Part shown: positions 42,612-52,559 of the stretch, piece by piece
Layout of the letters: each line of letters opens with the position of its first letter
How positions within the stretch are numbered: position 1 is the stretch's first letter
Assembly: GCA_013178415.1 (NCBI GenBank)
Contig: JABLXA010000002.1
Location: 62,001-126,000, forward strand
Direction: 5' to 3'
Origin: Bacillota bacterium
GTDB taxonomy: Bacteria > Bacillota > SHA-98 > Ch115
Length of the DNA: 64,000 nucleotides
Notes under the pieces: generated by a model
What the model saw: only the letters and a program-made list of their open reading frames with translations
Told to the model about the DNA's origin: nothing
Database searches by the model: none
Position numbers and translations under genes: made by a program

Positions 42612-43667
42612 CTATTCCTTCGGCGCCAAAGGCAGGATTCCCGCATTGACTATCGCCTTGATAACGACCACTGTGAGAGGCCCGATGATGAACCCAACAG
42701 CGCCGAATAGCCGGGCTCCCACATAGATCGAGATGAGCACCGCCAGCGGGTGAAGGCCAAGGCCTGTGGCAAGGACCCTGGGCTCAGCGATTCTTCGCGC
42801 TATAAATGTCACGACCATGACCCCTATGAGCACAATGGCGGCCCAGAGCCTATCATTCATGATATAGTAAATGGCCATGGGCCAAAAGATGGTCCCAGGA
42901 CCGACTATTGGTATGATATCAAAGAGCCCTGCCAGTATGCCAAGGAGCCAGGCATACCTCACCCCAATGAGGACCAGGCCGAAAATACTGATTATAGTCG
43001 TAATGCCGATCAAGATTACCTGCGCGCGGATAAACCCCACCGTCGCGCTGAACACCTCAACACGGGCGGAATGCGCCCGTTCCTTGAACCTACCTGGAAT
43101 GAGACTAACAAGAAATCTTAGAATGGTCTCTTTATCCTTGAGCATGAAGTAGGTGGCAATCACCGTGACTACGATGAAGATGCCAAGCGCCGGAAGTCCT
43201 GCAAGGGCGCTCATCACCGCGGACAGCACCCTTTCAGCCGCCAGGTAAAGCCTGCTCTGGTTGCTCCTTATAGCGTCAATCACCGGCGGGGGCAAGCCCT
43301 TGTAGAACTTCGACGCGGATTCTATAAGGTTATTCAGCATCTGGGTCAAGGTAGCATCATAGGCAGGAAGTAATCTCCATAATTGCTCTATTTCGGCATA
43401 TAGCTGAGCCACTCCTATAATGATGCCAGTCGTGACGAGAATCAAAACTATCATGAGGGCTGCAAAGGCCGCAAGGCCTCGGCTGAACCGCAACTTGCGC
43501 TGGAAAATCCCCACTATCGGATCTATAACGCAAGCGAGCAAGGCAGCGGCCAGGAAAGGCCCAAAGTATGGAAGGACATATCTGAGCCCCAGGAAAATCC
43601 CCGCGCAAATGATGAGCCACATGAGAAACAATCTTACGGAGCCTGTCAATGTCACCTCGCCCCTCAT
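42612..43667 (-). CDS. AI-2E family transporter (UPF0118)
   Basis: A 351-residue polytopic membrane protein with about eight hydrophobic spans, beginning LFLMWLIICAGIFLGLRYVL. The C-terminal signature region IPIVGPGTIFWPMAIYYIMN and LGLHPLAVLISIYVGARLFG then IIGPLTVVVI is typical. Family members export diverse small molecules or Na+; the substrate here is unknown. The gene overlaps the cdsA stop by 4 bp, so it is co-translated within the uppS-cdsA-dxr unit. Confidence 0.9.
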   Translation of the reverse strand: MRGEVTLTGSVRLFLMWLIICAGIFLGLRYVLPYFGPFLAAALLACVIDPIVGIFQRKLRFSRGLAAFAALMIVLILVTTGIIIGVAQLYAEIEQLWRLLPAYDATLTQMLNNLIESASKFYKGLPPPVIDAIRSNQSRLYLAAERVLSAVMSALAGLPALGIFIVVTVIATYFMLKDKETILRFLVSLIPGRFKERAHSARVEVFSATVGFIRAQVILIGITTIISIFGLVLIGVRYAWLLGILAGLFDIIPIVGPGTIFWPMAIYYIMNDRLWAAIVLIGVMVVTFIARRIAEPRVLATGLGLHPLAVLISIYVGARLFGAVGFIIGPLTVVVIKAIVNAGILPLAPKE

Positions 43668-44485
43668 AAGAAAAGTATCATGTAATAATATACCACTATG
43701 ATTCCAATGAGGATACTATCGAAGCGGTCAAGGACTCCACCGTGGCCCGGCAAGAAGGATCCCGAATCCTTGACCCCTGCATCGCGCTTGATGGCGGATT
43801 CTATAAGATCACCTATCTCTCCGCCAACGGCTGTGAATAGGCCAAGAGGACCGACATGCCTCCATGACATTGGATGGAGGCCAAACTGAGGCAAGATCAG
43901 GTTGAGCAGGAGGCCTATCGTGAAACCAGCCACAATCCCGCCGATCGCCCCCTCGATAGTCTTTTTCGGGCTGACGGCTGGGCAGAGCTTATGTTTACCC
44001 AGGGTCGAACCTACGAAATATGCCCCGGTATCGGTGGCAGAGACCACAGCTATCGTGAAAAGCGAATAAAAAGCGCCCGAAACGTCATGAGGCTCTCCCC
44101 GCATCTGAAGGAAGAAGGCAATGGGCAGTGCCACATACAGAGACGACATTACATTGGCAGCGGATGCAGCTATTATGTTTCCTACGCCCCGGTCAATGAG
44201 GTGCACGAAAAAACTCAGCACTATAATGATCAGCACTATTATGGAGATGTACTCCGAATAGCCGGTGTATGACGCGATCGCCAAGGCCAGTGTGCCAAGG
44301 AGCGCCAGGGGAGTGTAAACCTTCAAGCCTTTCCTTGCGGCGAGTCGGCAAAACTCAAAAGTGCCTGCCATCCCTATCGTTGCCGCAGCAACAAAAAACG
44401 GCAATCCCCCGACCAATATGAGATAAAGCCCTGCGAGAGCCGCCGCAAGACCCGAAGCCGTCCTGATGAGCGCCCTATCATTCAT
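43664..44485 (-). CDS. cdsA: Phosphatidate cytidylyltransferase
   Basis: A 273-residue membrane enzyme that makes CDP-diacylglycerol from phosphatidate and CTP. Seven or more hydrophobic spans; the conserved C-terminal blocks are SPKKTIEGAIGGIVAGFTIG and SAIKRDAGVKDSGSFLPGHG followed by GVLDRFDSIL. It overlaps uppS by 8 bp. Confidence 0.95.
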   Translation of the reverse strand: MNDRALIRTASGLAAALAGLYLILVGGLPFFVAAATIGMAGTFEFCRLAARKGLKVYTPLALLGTLALAIASYTGYSEYISIIVLIIIVLSFFVHLIDRGVGNIIAASAANVMSSLYVALPIAFFLQMRGEPHDVSGAFYSLFTIAVVSATDTGAYFVGSTLGKHKLCPAVSPKKTIEGAIGGIVAGFTIGLLLNLILPQFGLHPMSWRHVGPLGLFTAVGGEIGDLIESAIKRDAGVKDSGSFLPGHGGVLDRFDSILIGIIVVYYYMILFL

Positions 44486-45293
44486 CTGAATTGCTCAGCC
44501 CTCCGAATCTCCTCTTTCTGGTCTGATACAATCGGATCGCCGCGAAGAGGTCCTTCTCCGAAAAATCTGGCCAGAGAACATCAGTTACCAGAAATTCAGA
44601 ATATGCGACCTGCCAGATCATGAAATTGCTTATCCTCATCTCGCCGCTCGTCCGTATGACAAGATCAGGATCAGGAACTCCGGCAGTGTAAAGATGCTCC
44701 TGTATGGTTTCCTCTGTAATACTCTCAAGCCGCAACTCGCCATCGAGGAGTTTCTTTCCCACACTGCGCATGGCGTCCGCAATTTCTCTTCTTCCACCAT
44801 AGTTGAACGCGATGAAAAGATTGAGGCCTGTAGCGTTCCAGGTGGCCTCCTCGATATGGGATATGGCTTGCAGCAGTGAGGGGCCAAGACCATCTCTAGA
44901 TCCGATTATCTTCACCTTGACATTGTTCGCCAGAAGTGACGCGGTTTCATTCTTGATGGTGTCTTCAAACACGTTCATGAGGGTGTTCACTTCTGTCCTA
45001 GGCCTTCTCCAATTTTCCGTCGAGAAAGCATACAGGGTGAGATAGCGGATTCCTATCTTGCCGCATACCTTGACTATGTCTTTTACCTTTTCCACGCCGC
45101 GACGATGGCCGAATTCCCGTGGAAGCCCACGTCTCTTGGCCCAGCGGCCATTACCATCCATTATTATGGCAATATGGGAAGGAATTGGTTTGCTGGCATC
45201 AAAAGCTTGTATCGAAGGTTTTTCCGGCTTCTCCCGCTCTGGGCCAAGTTTAGAGAATACTCTCATGGAGTTTAAGAGATCACTGAGGCCCAT
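44478..45293 (-). CDS. uppS: Isoprenyl transferase (undecaprenyl diphosphate synthase)
   Basis: A 271-residue cis-prenyltransferase. The active-site Asp is in IAIIMDGNGRWAKRRGLPRE, followed by GHRRGVEKVK, LTLYAFSTENWRRP and the C-terminal signature VIRTSGEMRISNFMIWQVAY. About 35 extra N-terminal residues precede the core. It makes the C55 carrier for cell-wall synthesis. It starts only 17 bp past the U-run of the intrinsic terminator at 45310-45360, so it either relies on read-through or on a promoter I could not see. Confidence 0.96.
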   Translation of the reverse strand: MGLSDLLNSMRVFSKLGPEREKPEKPSIQAFDASKPIPSHIAIIMDGNGRWAKRRGLPREFGHRRGVEKVKDIVKVCGKIGIRYLTLYAFSTENWRRPRTEVNTLMNVFEDTIKNETASLLANNVKVKIIGSRDGLGPSLLQAISHIEEATWNATGLNLFIAFNYGGRREIADAMRSVGKKLLDGELRLESITEETIQEHLYTAGVPDPDLVIRTSGEMRISNFMIWQVAYSEFLVTDVLWPDFSEKDLFAAIRLYQTRKRRFGGLSNSDE

Positions 45294-45309
45294 TGAAACT
45301 CCCCCCGAT

Positions 45310-45360
45310 GATAAATAAAAAACACGCCGGCAGACTCATGGAAGATATACGCCTGCCGGC
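45310..45360 (-). terminator. Intrinsic terminator of the rpsB-tsf-pyrH-frr unit
   Basis: On the minus strand GCCGGCAG (45353-45360) pairs with CTGCCGGC (45326-45333) around a 19-nt loop and is followed by GTGTTTTTTATTTAT. It separates the ribosomal/UMP-kinase genes from uppS. Confidence 0.75.
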
Positions 45361-45371
45361 CCATTTGCAGC

Positions 45372-45593
45372 TTAGCGAATGATGCTCTCAGGGCTGCTCG
45401 CTACTATCAGCGCCACGTGGTCACTGTCTATATGCTGTCGAACCACCCTGTAAACACTCTTGACATTCGCTCGCCCATCATGCCTTCCCCGGTCAGGAGG
45501 CGGCGAAGTGACAGAAACATGAACATTCAACCCGATTTTCGAAATGACGCTGAGGGCATCCGCCAGCGGCAGGGATATTACATCAAGAGGCAA
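45372..45593 (-). CDS. Small PASTA-like hypothetical protein
   Basis: A 73-residue protein that directly follows frr. The segment SLPLADALSVISKIGLNVHV followed by SVTSPPPD looks like one PASTA repeat (Leu-x-x-Ala-Leu ... Gly-Leu-x-Val), and VALIVASSPE near the end resembles a final strand. No signal or membrane span is present. The TTG at 45593 is chosen because GGAGGT lies 11 nt upstream at the frr stop; an in-frame ATG at 45635 lies inside frr without a ribosome site. The terminator follows directly. The function is unknown. Confidence 0.65.
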   Translation of the reverse strand: MPLDVISLPLADALSVISKIGLNVHVSVTSPPPDRGRHDGRANVKSVYRVVRQHIDSDHVALIVASSPESIIR

Positions 45594-45600
45594 GGGAAGG

Positions 45601-46158
45601 CTATACCTCCATGATCTCGCTCTCTTTGATGGCAAGGAGAGCGTCGATCTCGCCTATATATTTATCTGTCAGTTTCTGGACTTCCTCCTGCCTTCTCTTG
45701 GATTCATCCTCAGAGATCTCTCCGCTCTTTGCCCGGGCTTTCAGACCTTCATTGGCTTCCCTGCGGATGTTCCGTATTGCGACCTTGAATTCCTCAGCCT
45801 GCTTGTGAGCCAAACGCACAAGCTCCTTGCGTCTTTCCTCTGTGAGTGATGGCAGGGAAATCCTCAGCACATTGCCATCACTTACAGGAGTCAAACCGAG
45901 GTTGGCCTTCAGAATGGCCTTTTCTATATTGGGCAATTGATTCCTGTCCCAGGGTTGGACCACCAACATCCTGGATTCAGGAGCCGTTATAGTCGCCACC
46001 TGATTTACCGGGTATAGGCCGCCATAGCTCTCCACCATGACCCGGTCCAGAAGAGCCGGGTTGGCGCGGCTTGTACGGATGGCATTGAATTCCCTCTTGA
46101 CGGCGTCTATTACTCCCCTCATCTTATCCTCGGCTCGACGAATTTCCTCTGTGGACAT
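45601..46158 (-). CDS. frr: Ribosome recycling factor
   Basis: A 185-residue L-shaped protein that, with EF-G, splits post-termination ribosomes. Blocks: FNAIRTSRANPALLDRVMVE, PESRMLVVQPWDRNQLPNIE and RISLPSLTEERRKELVRLAH. It starts 1 bp after pyrH, the usual pyrH-frr order. Confidence 0.98.
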   Translation of the reverse strand: MSTEEIRRAEDKMRGVIDAVKREFNAIRTSRANPALLDRVMVESYGGLYPVNQVATITAPESRMLVVQPWDRNQLPNIEKAILKANLGLTPVSDGNVLRISLPSLTEERRKELVRLAHKQAEEFKVAIRNIRREANEGLKARAKSGEISEDESKRRQEEVQKLTDKYIGEIDALLAIKESEIMEV

Positions 46159-46159
46159 T

Positions 46160-47603
<1,444 letters not shown>

Positions 47604-47664
47604 GCGGGTTACCCCCTTCCCTATTTCATGTCTTTTGAAGAGAATCACGGGTCTCCGTGGACTA

Positions 47665-48522
47665 CTAACCTATAAGCTCATCGGAAGACTCGAACTCCTC
47701 CACATCTTGGGCCTCGGTCGACAACTCCGCTACCTCTTCCTCGACCTGCGAGTACTCGCCTTCCAGATCATGTTCCGCTAGTTCACCCGTTGGTGAGCCT
47801 ACTCCCTGCTCCGCTTCTTGCTCCATCAACGCTTCATCCCTACCTTCTCTGCCCTCGAGGACGGCATCCGCTATCTTGGACGTGATCAGTTTGACGGCCC
47901 TGATGGCATCATCATTGCCTGGAATGACATAATCAACCTCATCTGGATCGCAATTCGTATCTACTATAGCTACTACGGGGATTTCCAGTTTCCGAGCCTC
48001 GGACACCGCGTTTTTCTCCTTTCTGGGATCCACGACGAAAAGCGCTCCCGGAAGTTCGGTCATCTCCTTGATCCCGCCAAGATATTTCTCGAGCCTCTGC
48101 TTCTCTCTTTCCAGGTTTAGTACTTCTTTCTTGGGCAATACATCGAAGGAACCATCCTCAGACATTCTCTCGAGCGTCTTGAGACGTTCGATCCTCTTTC
48201 TGATAGTGCGGAAGTTGGTGAGCGTTCCGCCTAGCCATCTTTCGTTTACATAGAACATGCCACAACGCTCAGCTTCTTCTTTCACAGTATCATGAGCTTG
48301 TTTCTTGGTCCCGACGAATAGCACGCTGCCGCCACCCATTACGACCTCCTTGATGAATGCATAAGCGGCATCTATTTTCTTCACAGTCTTTTGAAGGTCG
48401 ACAATGTAAATCCCGTTGCGCTCAGTATAAATATACTCAGCCATTTTGGGATTCCAGCGGCGAGTTTGATGGCCAAAATGCACTCCTGCCTCGAGGAGCT
48501 GCTTCATGCTCACTACTGGCAT
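47665..48522 (-). CDS. rpsB: 30S ribosomal protein S2 with acidic tail
   Basis: A 285-residue protein. Core: [53 protein letters not shown] and [20 protein letters not shown]. After ~residue 225 a ~60-residue tail rich in Glu/Asp ([20 protein letters not shown] ...) extends beyond the usual end. The ATG at 48522 has AGGAGGTGA 5 nt upstream. Confidence 0.97.
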   Translation of the reverse strand: MPVVSMKQLLEAGVHFGHQTRRWNPKMAEYIYTERNGIYIVDLQKTVKKIDAAYAFIKEVVMGGGSVLFVGTKKQAHDTVKEEAERCGMFYVNERWLGGTLTNFRTIRKRIERLKTLERMSEDGSFDVLPKKEVLNLEREKQRLEKYLGGIKEMTELPGALFVVDPRKEKNAVSEARKLEIPVVAIVDTNCDPDEVDYVIPGNDDAIRAVKLITSKIADAVLEGREGRDEALMEQEAEQGVGSPTGELAEHDLEGEYSQVEEEVAELSTEAQDVEEFESSDELIG

Positions 48523-48651
48523 CCAACTCACCTCCTCTCCGCGCTGGTTTGAGCCTCCGCCTCGTTCATAGGCCGGTGGAACCTGCATCTTGCGTCATCT
48601 TTGCGGGCAACCCCAACGGCCTCCGGGGCGTGCGTAATTACACCATGGCTT

Positions 48652-48680
48652 AGTATACCACAATCACATACCCATATCAA
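48652..48680 (-). promoter_or_regulatory. Promoter for rpsB inside the codY 3' end
   Basis: On the minus strand TTGATA (48675-48680), 17 bp, TATACT (48652-48657). The -35 lies within the last codons of codY. Transcription would start near 48645 and give a ~120-nt GC-rich rpsB leader with possible pairing (GCCCCGGAGGCCGTTGGGG). Confidence 0.65.
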
Positions 48681-49482
48681 TTGCTAGTTTGCTCGGGCCG
48701 GTCCTTGTCTTGATCCTTTCCAGCTCGTCAAATAGCTTGTCATTCAAGACCCTGATGTAGGTCCCCTTCATACCCAGAGATCTCGATTCTATGACGCCCG
48801 CACTCTCAAACTTTCTGAGGGCGTTTACTATGACCGATCGCGTGATTCCCGCCTTATCGGCTATCTTGCTCGCTACTAGCAGCCCTTCCTGTCCATTGAG
48901 CTCATCAAAGATATACCCTACTGCTTCCTGCTCTGAGAAAGAGAGAGTCTCGAGAGCCATATGGACAGCCGCCATCTTGCGTGTCTCTTCCGCCAACCTC
49001 TCGGACTTGGCCCTGACGATCTCAAGGCCGATGGCAGTAGCTGCGCTCTCCGCTATCGCTAAGTCTTTTTCATCGAGTTCGCGGTCAAAGCGCACCAGCG
49101 CCAGGGTCGCAAGCCTCTCTTCTCCCGCGAATATAGGGATCACGGTTAGGAATTTACTGGAAAATGGACACCGGGAGCCTTCCCAGATGAAGCAGCCATC
49201 CCCGTTCTGCATGTTCTCAGATGTCTCTATCATCTTGACGAGCTTATCATTGAACTCCTTGGGAAGGGTATTTCCGTCAGCCCTGCAGGATGCCATGATC
49301 TCACATTCATGGTTCTGCACGAAGCCGCATCCCAAAATCCTGCCTTCTCGACCGACCAGGTATGCATTTGCCTCTAGCTCTTCGGCGAGGATCGGCAAGA
49401 GCTCCTTAAAATCCACAGGATATTGCGCCTGTGACTGGATGTAATTGTTGATCCTTCTAGTCTTGTCCAGAAATTTCCCCAT
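48664..49482 (-). CDS. codY: GTP- and branched-chain amino acid-sensing repressor CodY
   Basis: A 272-residue dimeric regulator. The N-terminal GAF-like domain starts KFLDKTRRINNYIQSQA and includes FLTVIPIFAGEERLATLALV; the C-terminal winged helix has EGLLVASKIADKAGITRSVI and NALRKFESAGVIESRSLGMK, nearly identical to Bacillus CodY. A short insertion before FLTVIPI carries extra cysteines (GCFIWEGSRCPFSSK, MASCRADG), unlike Bacillus. The ATG at 49482 has AGGAGGA 9 nt upstream, so the in-frame ATG at 49539 is rejected. It is last in topA-trmFO-xerC-hslV-hslU-codY. Confidence 0.95.
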   Translation of the reverse strand: MGKFLDKTRRINNYIQSQAQYPVDFKELLPILAEELEANAYLVGREGRILGCGFVQNHECEIMASCRADGNTLPKEFNDKLVKMIETSENMQNGDGCFIWEGSRCPFSSKFLTVIPIFAGEERLATLALVRFDRELDEKDLAIAESAATAIGLEIVRAKSERLAEETRKMAAVHMALETLSFSEQEAVGYIFDELNGQEGLLVASKIADKAGITRSVIVNALRKFESAGVIESRSLGMKGTYIRVLNDKLFDELERIKTRTGPSKLAIDMGM

Positions 49483-49560
49483 AATCAAAGAGTCCTCCTT
49501 ATGAATTAATGTGTTTGTTGCTGCGTGTGAATCAATCATTGATCAACGCTCACACGGAGA

Positions 49561-50952
49561 CTATAGAATATACCTGCTAAGATCTTTATTCTGCAGGATA
49601 TACGCTAATTTGGACCTGACATATGAGCCATCTATGGTCACCTGCCGAAGTTCCTCGGAGGGCGCCTCAAATGACACATCCTCGAGGAGCTTCTCCATCA
49701 CTGTATGGAGTCTTCTGGCCCCAATGTTCTCCGATTCACGGTTGACATCATCCGCGATCCGCGCGATTTCATCAATACCTTCATCAGTAAAGACGACCTT
49801 TACGCCGTCGGTAGAGAGAAGAGCCTCATATTGCTTGATTAGGGCATTTTCTGGCTCCGTCAGGATCCGCTTGAAATCCTCGCATGTGAGAGGTTCAAGC
49901 TCCACCCTGATAGGAAATCGCCCCTGAAGCTCTGGGATGAGGTCCGATGGCTTCGAGACGTGAAACGCGCCGGCGGCAATGAAAAGGATATGATCTGTCC
50001 GGACCGGGCCATATTTCGTCATAACGGTAGATCCTTCAACAATAGGAAGGATGTCCCTTTGAACCCCTTCCCTCGATACATCCGGTCCAGCCCCTCGCTC
50101 CCTGCCGGCGATCTTATCGATCTCATCCAGGAAGACGATGCCGTCCTGTTCAGTTTTCGAAATCGCCTGCGAGACCACTTCGTCCATATCGATGAGCTTC
50201 TGAGCCTCTTCCTGGGCCAGTATCTTTCTGGCATCCCTGACAGGAACCTTCCTTTTGCGTTTGCGCTTGGGGAAGAGCCCGCCGAACATATCTTGCATAT
50301 TGATGCCGAGCTCCTCGATACCTGCGCCGGAGAAGATCTCAACCACTGGGGGTGAGCTATCCTCCACCGTAATCTCCAGCATTTCGTCTTCCAGTTCCCC
50401 TTTGCGAAGCCTTTCTCTCAGAACTATTCTTCTTTCCTTTATTTGACGGCGAGATTCCTCCTCATCCTCCTGGTCCTGTTTCGCGAGCCCGAGGTTTCCC
50501 AGAAAAACAGTAAAGGGATTGGAACCTCCTTCTCGGGCGGGCTCTGGCGCTAGGATCTCCAGCAATCTGTCTTCCACCATCGCTTCGGCTTTATGGTAGA
50601 CTCGCTGCATCTCCTGGGCCTTGACCATACGGATAGCTGTCTCCACCAAATCCCGAATGATGGAATCTACATCTCGGCCCACATATCCGACTTCAGTGAA
50701 CTTGGTGGCTTCCACCTTGATGAACGGCGCATCAGCCAGCCTGGCCAATCTGCGCGCGATTTCCGTTTTCCCGACGCCGGTGGGACCGATCATGAGTATA
50801 TTCTTTGGGAGCACCTCATCCCGGAGCCTGGCAGGGAGCATGCGTCGCCTGTATCTGTTGCGCAAAGCTATGGCGACTGCCCGCTTTGCGCTTGCCTGCC
50901 CCACGATGTATTTGTCGAGCTCATGGACGATCTCCCGTGGTGTCAATTCCAC
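49561..50952 (-). CDS. hslU: ATP-dependent protease ATPase subunit HslU (ClpY)
   Basis: A 463-residue AAA+ unfoldase that feeds HslV. Walker A is [16 protein letters not shown], Walker [11 protein letters not shown], followed by the sensor region [20 protein letters not shown]; the I domain is charged ([20 protein letters not shown]). The C-terminal tail ends DLSRYIL, which inserts into HslV. Residues [17 protein letters not shown] are typical of HslU. Confidence 0.97.
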   Translation of the reverse strand: MELTPREIVHELDKYIVGQASAKRAVAIALRNRYRRRMLPARLRDEVLPKNILMIGPTGVGKTEIARRLARLADAPFIKVEATKFTEVGYVGRDVDSIIRDLVETAIRMVKAQEMQRVYHKAEAMVEDRLLEILAPEPAREGGSNPFTVFLGNLGLAKQDQEDEEESRRQIKERRIVLRERLRKGELEDEMLEITVEDSSPPVVEIFSGAGIEELGINMQDMFGGLFPKRKRKRKVPVRDARKILAQEEAQKLIDMDEVVSQAISKTEQDGIVFLDEIDKIAGRERGAGPDVSREGVQRDILPIVEGSTVMTKYGPVRTDHILFIAAGAFHVSKPSDLIPELQGRFPIRVELEPLTCEDFKRILTEPENALIKQYEALLSTDGVKVVFTDEGIDEIARIADDVNRESENIGARRLHTVMEKLLEDVSFEAPSEELRQVTIDGSYVRSKLAYILQNKDLSRYIL

Positions 50953-50981
50953 AGCTCAAAGCCTCCTTCAACCTCCACTCT

Positions 50982-51509
50982 TCAAAGCTCCTCAACTATG
51001 ATATCGGAATTGGTATATATACATATAGTGGATGCAATACGTAATGATTCTTCCACGACCTCCCTTACAGAGAGGCCCGTGTGTCTCAAGAGGGCTCTCG
51101 CCGCCGCGAGGGCATAGGGTCCCCCGGACCCAATGGCGGCAATGCCATCGTCGGGTTCGATCACATCTCCGCTTCCAGATATGACAAATAGATGGCTGGA
51201 GTCAACCGCGATCAGAAAGGCGTCGAGTCTCCTAAGAGCTCGGTCGAGTCGCCATTCCTTTGCTAGCTCCACGGACGCCCGCGGCAAATTGCCACGAAAC
51301 TCCTCGAGTTTGCCTTCTAGCCTCTCAAACAGCGTGAAACCATCAGCGGCTGAACCTGCGAACCCTGCAATGACATTCCCCTGATGAATACGCCTCACTT
51401 TACGCGCCCCATGCTTTACTATAGTCTCGCCAAGAGTCACCTGACCGTCCCCGGCAACGGCGGCTTTCCCATCCTTGAGAACGGCGAGGATGGTTGTGCT
51501 GCGTAACAT
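50982..51509 (-). CDS. hslV: ATP-dependent protease proteolytic subunit HslV (ClpQ)
   Basis: A 175-residue Ntn-hydrolase. After a four-residue leader the mature chain begins [20 protein letters not shown], giving an N-terminal threonine nucleophile as in most bacteria (Bacillus uses serine). [14 protein letters not shown] and the C-terminal ICIYTNSDI block are conserved. The gene follows xerC by 12 bp. Confidence 0.97.
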   Translation of the reverse strand: MLRSTTILAVLKDGKAAVAGDGQVTLGETIVKHGARKVRRIHQGNVIAGFAGSAADGFTLFERLEGKLEEFRGNLPRASVELAKEWRLDRALRRLDAFLIAVDSSHLFVISGSGDVIEPDDGIAAIGSGGPYALAAARALLRHTGLSVREVVEESLRIASTICIYTNSDIIVEEL

Positions 51510-51521
51510 AAAACCTGCGCC

Positions 51522-52526
51522 TCATTTCTTTTCCGGCTCATTCAGATGCGCTCTCGGATGAGAACGCATGTAAACCTCTCTGAGCCTATCCGTTGTTATA
51601 TGTGTATAGATCTGGGTCGTGGAAATATTCGCATGACCCAAGAGTTCCTGGACCGCTCGCAGGTCCGCTCCGGCCTCGAGGAGGTGAGTGGCGAAGGAGT
51701 GTCGCAGAGTATGAGGACTCATCGAGAATCTTTGACTCGTCAATAAAACATACTTGTCAACTATTCGCTCTACGCCCCTGGTAGAAATTCTTTGGCCGAA
51801 TTTATTCAAGAATAAAGCGCCATCCAACTCAAGCCCGTGTCTAACGTCCTTACCACCTTTTGTCCTTGACCCGGCGTCCCATCGCGCCTCCAGCAGGGAG
51901 GGCCTTGATTCTCGTAGATAACGCTCCAGCGCTGAAAGCGCCTTCCTGCCTATTGGCACGATCCTCTCCTTGGATCCTTTCCCAAAAGCCCTCACATAGC
52001 CAACACGGAAATCTAGATCTTGAATATCTAGCCTGACCAGCTCGGATACCCGGAGGCCAGTAGCATAAAGAGTTTCCAGGATAGCCCTATCCCTCAATCC
52101 CAGAGTCGACTGATCGGGGGCCTCCAACAAAGCGGAGATCTCATTTATATTCACATACCTCGGAAGTCTGCGCGCTATCTTTGGCGTCGTCACATTCTTC
52201 GCCGGATTCTTGGTGATGTACCCCCGCAGCGCCAGGAATCTATAAAAAGACCTTATGGCGGCGATGCTGCGCGCGATGGTTGTTCGCGCGTAGCCTGCCT
52301 TTGTAAGGCGCGCCAAGTAATCTCGAATGAGGTGGACATCGCAATCCTGAATATCAGGCTCACGACCAAGAGCATCCTCTAAGAAACTATAAAAGCGCGA
52401 GATATCGTGCTGGTAACTGGTAATTGTATGGGAAGACGCATTTCTTTCCACGACCAGATACTGCAAAAACTCCGAGACCCTGCTCTGCACCCCTCTTCGC
52501 AACTCCCTGTCACGCCATTCAATCAT
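51522..52526 (-). CDS. xerC: Tyrosine recombinase XerC
   Basis: A 334-residue recombinase. N-terminal domain: FLQYLVVERNASSHTITSYQ. Catalytic motifs: TGLRVSELVRLDIQDLDFR, HTLRHSFATHLLEAGADL, LGHANISTTQIYTH with the Tyr nucleophile. An insertion of about 25 residues (EARWDAGSRTKGGKDVRHGL) lies between the first Arg motif and ALFLNKFG, making it longer than the usual ~300. The position between trmFO and hslV matches codV of Bacillus. Confidence 0.95.
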   Translation of the reverse strand: MIEWRDRELRRGVQSRVSEFLQYLVVERNASSHTITSYQHDISRFYSFLEDALGREPDIQDCDVHLIRDYLARLTKAGYARTTIARSIAAIRSFYRFLALRGYITKNPAKNVTTPKIARRLPRYVNINEISALLEAPDQSTLGLRDRAILETLYATGLRVSELVRLDIQDLDFRVGYVRAFGKGSKERIVPIGRKALSALERYLRESRPSLLEARWDAGSRTKGGKDVRHGLELDGALFLNKFGQRISTRGVERIVDKYVLLTSQRFSMSPHTLRHSFATHLLEAGADLRAVQELLGHANISTTQIYTHITTDRLREVYMRSHPRAHLNEPEKK

Positions 52527-52559
52527 TCAAGTGTTGATTTTATCATAGTTGAAAAATTC

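Noticed and set aside
48523-48588. 22-codon N-terminal extension of rpsB
   Set aside because: The ATG at 48522 has AGGAGGTGA at ideal spacing and gives the conserved S2 start; the extension has no ribosome site.
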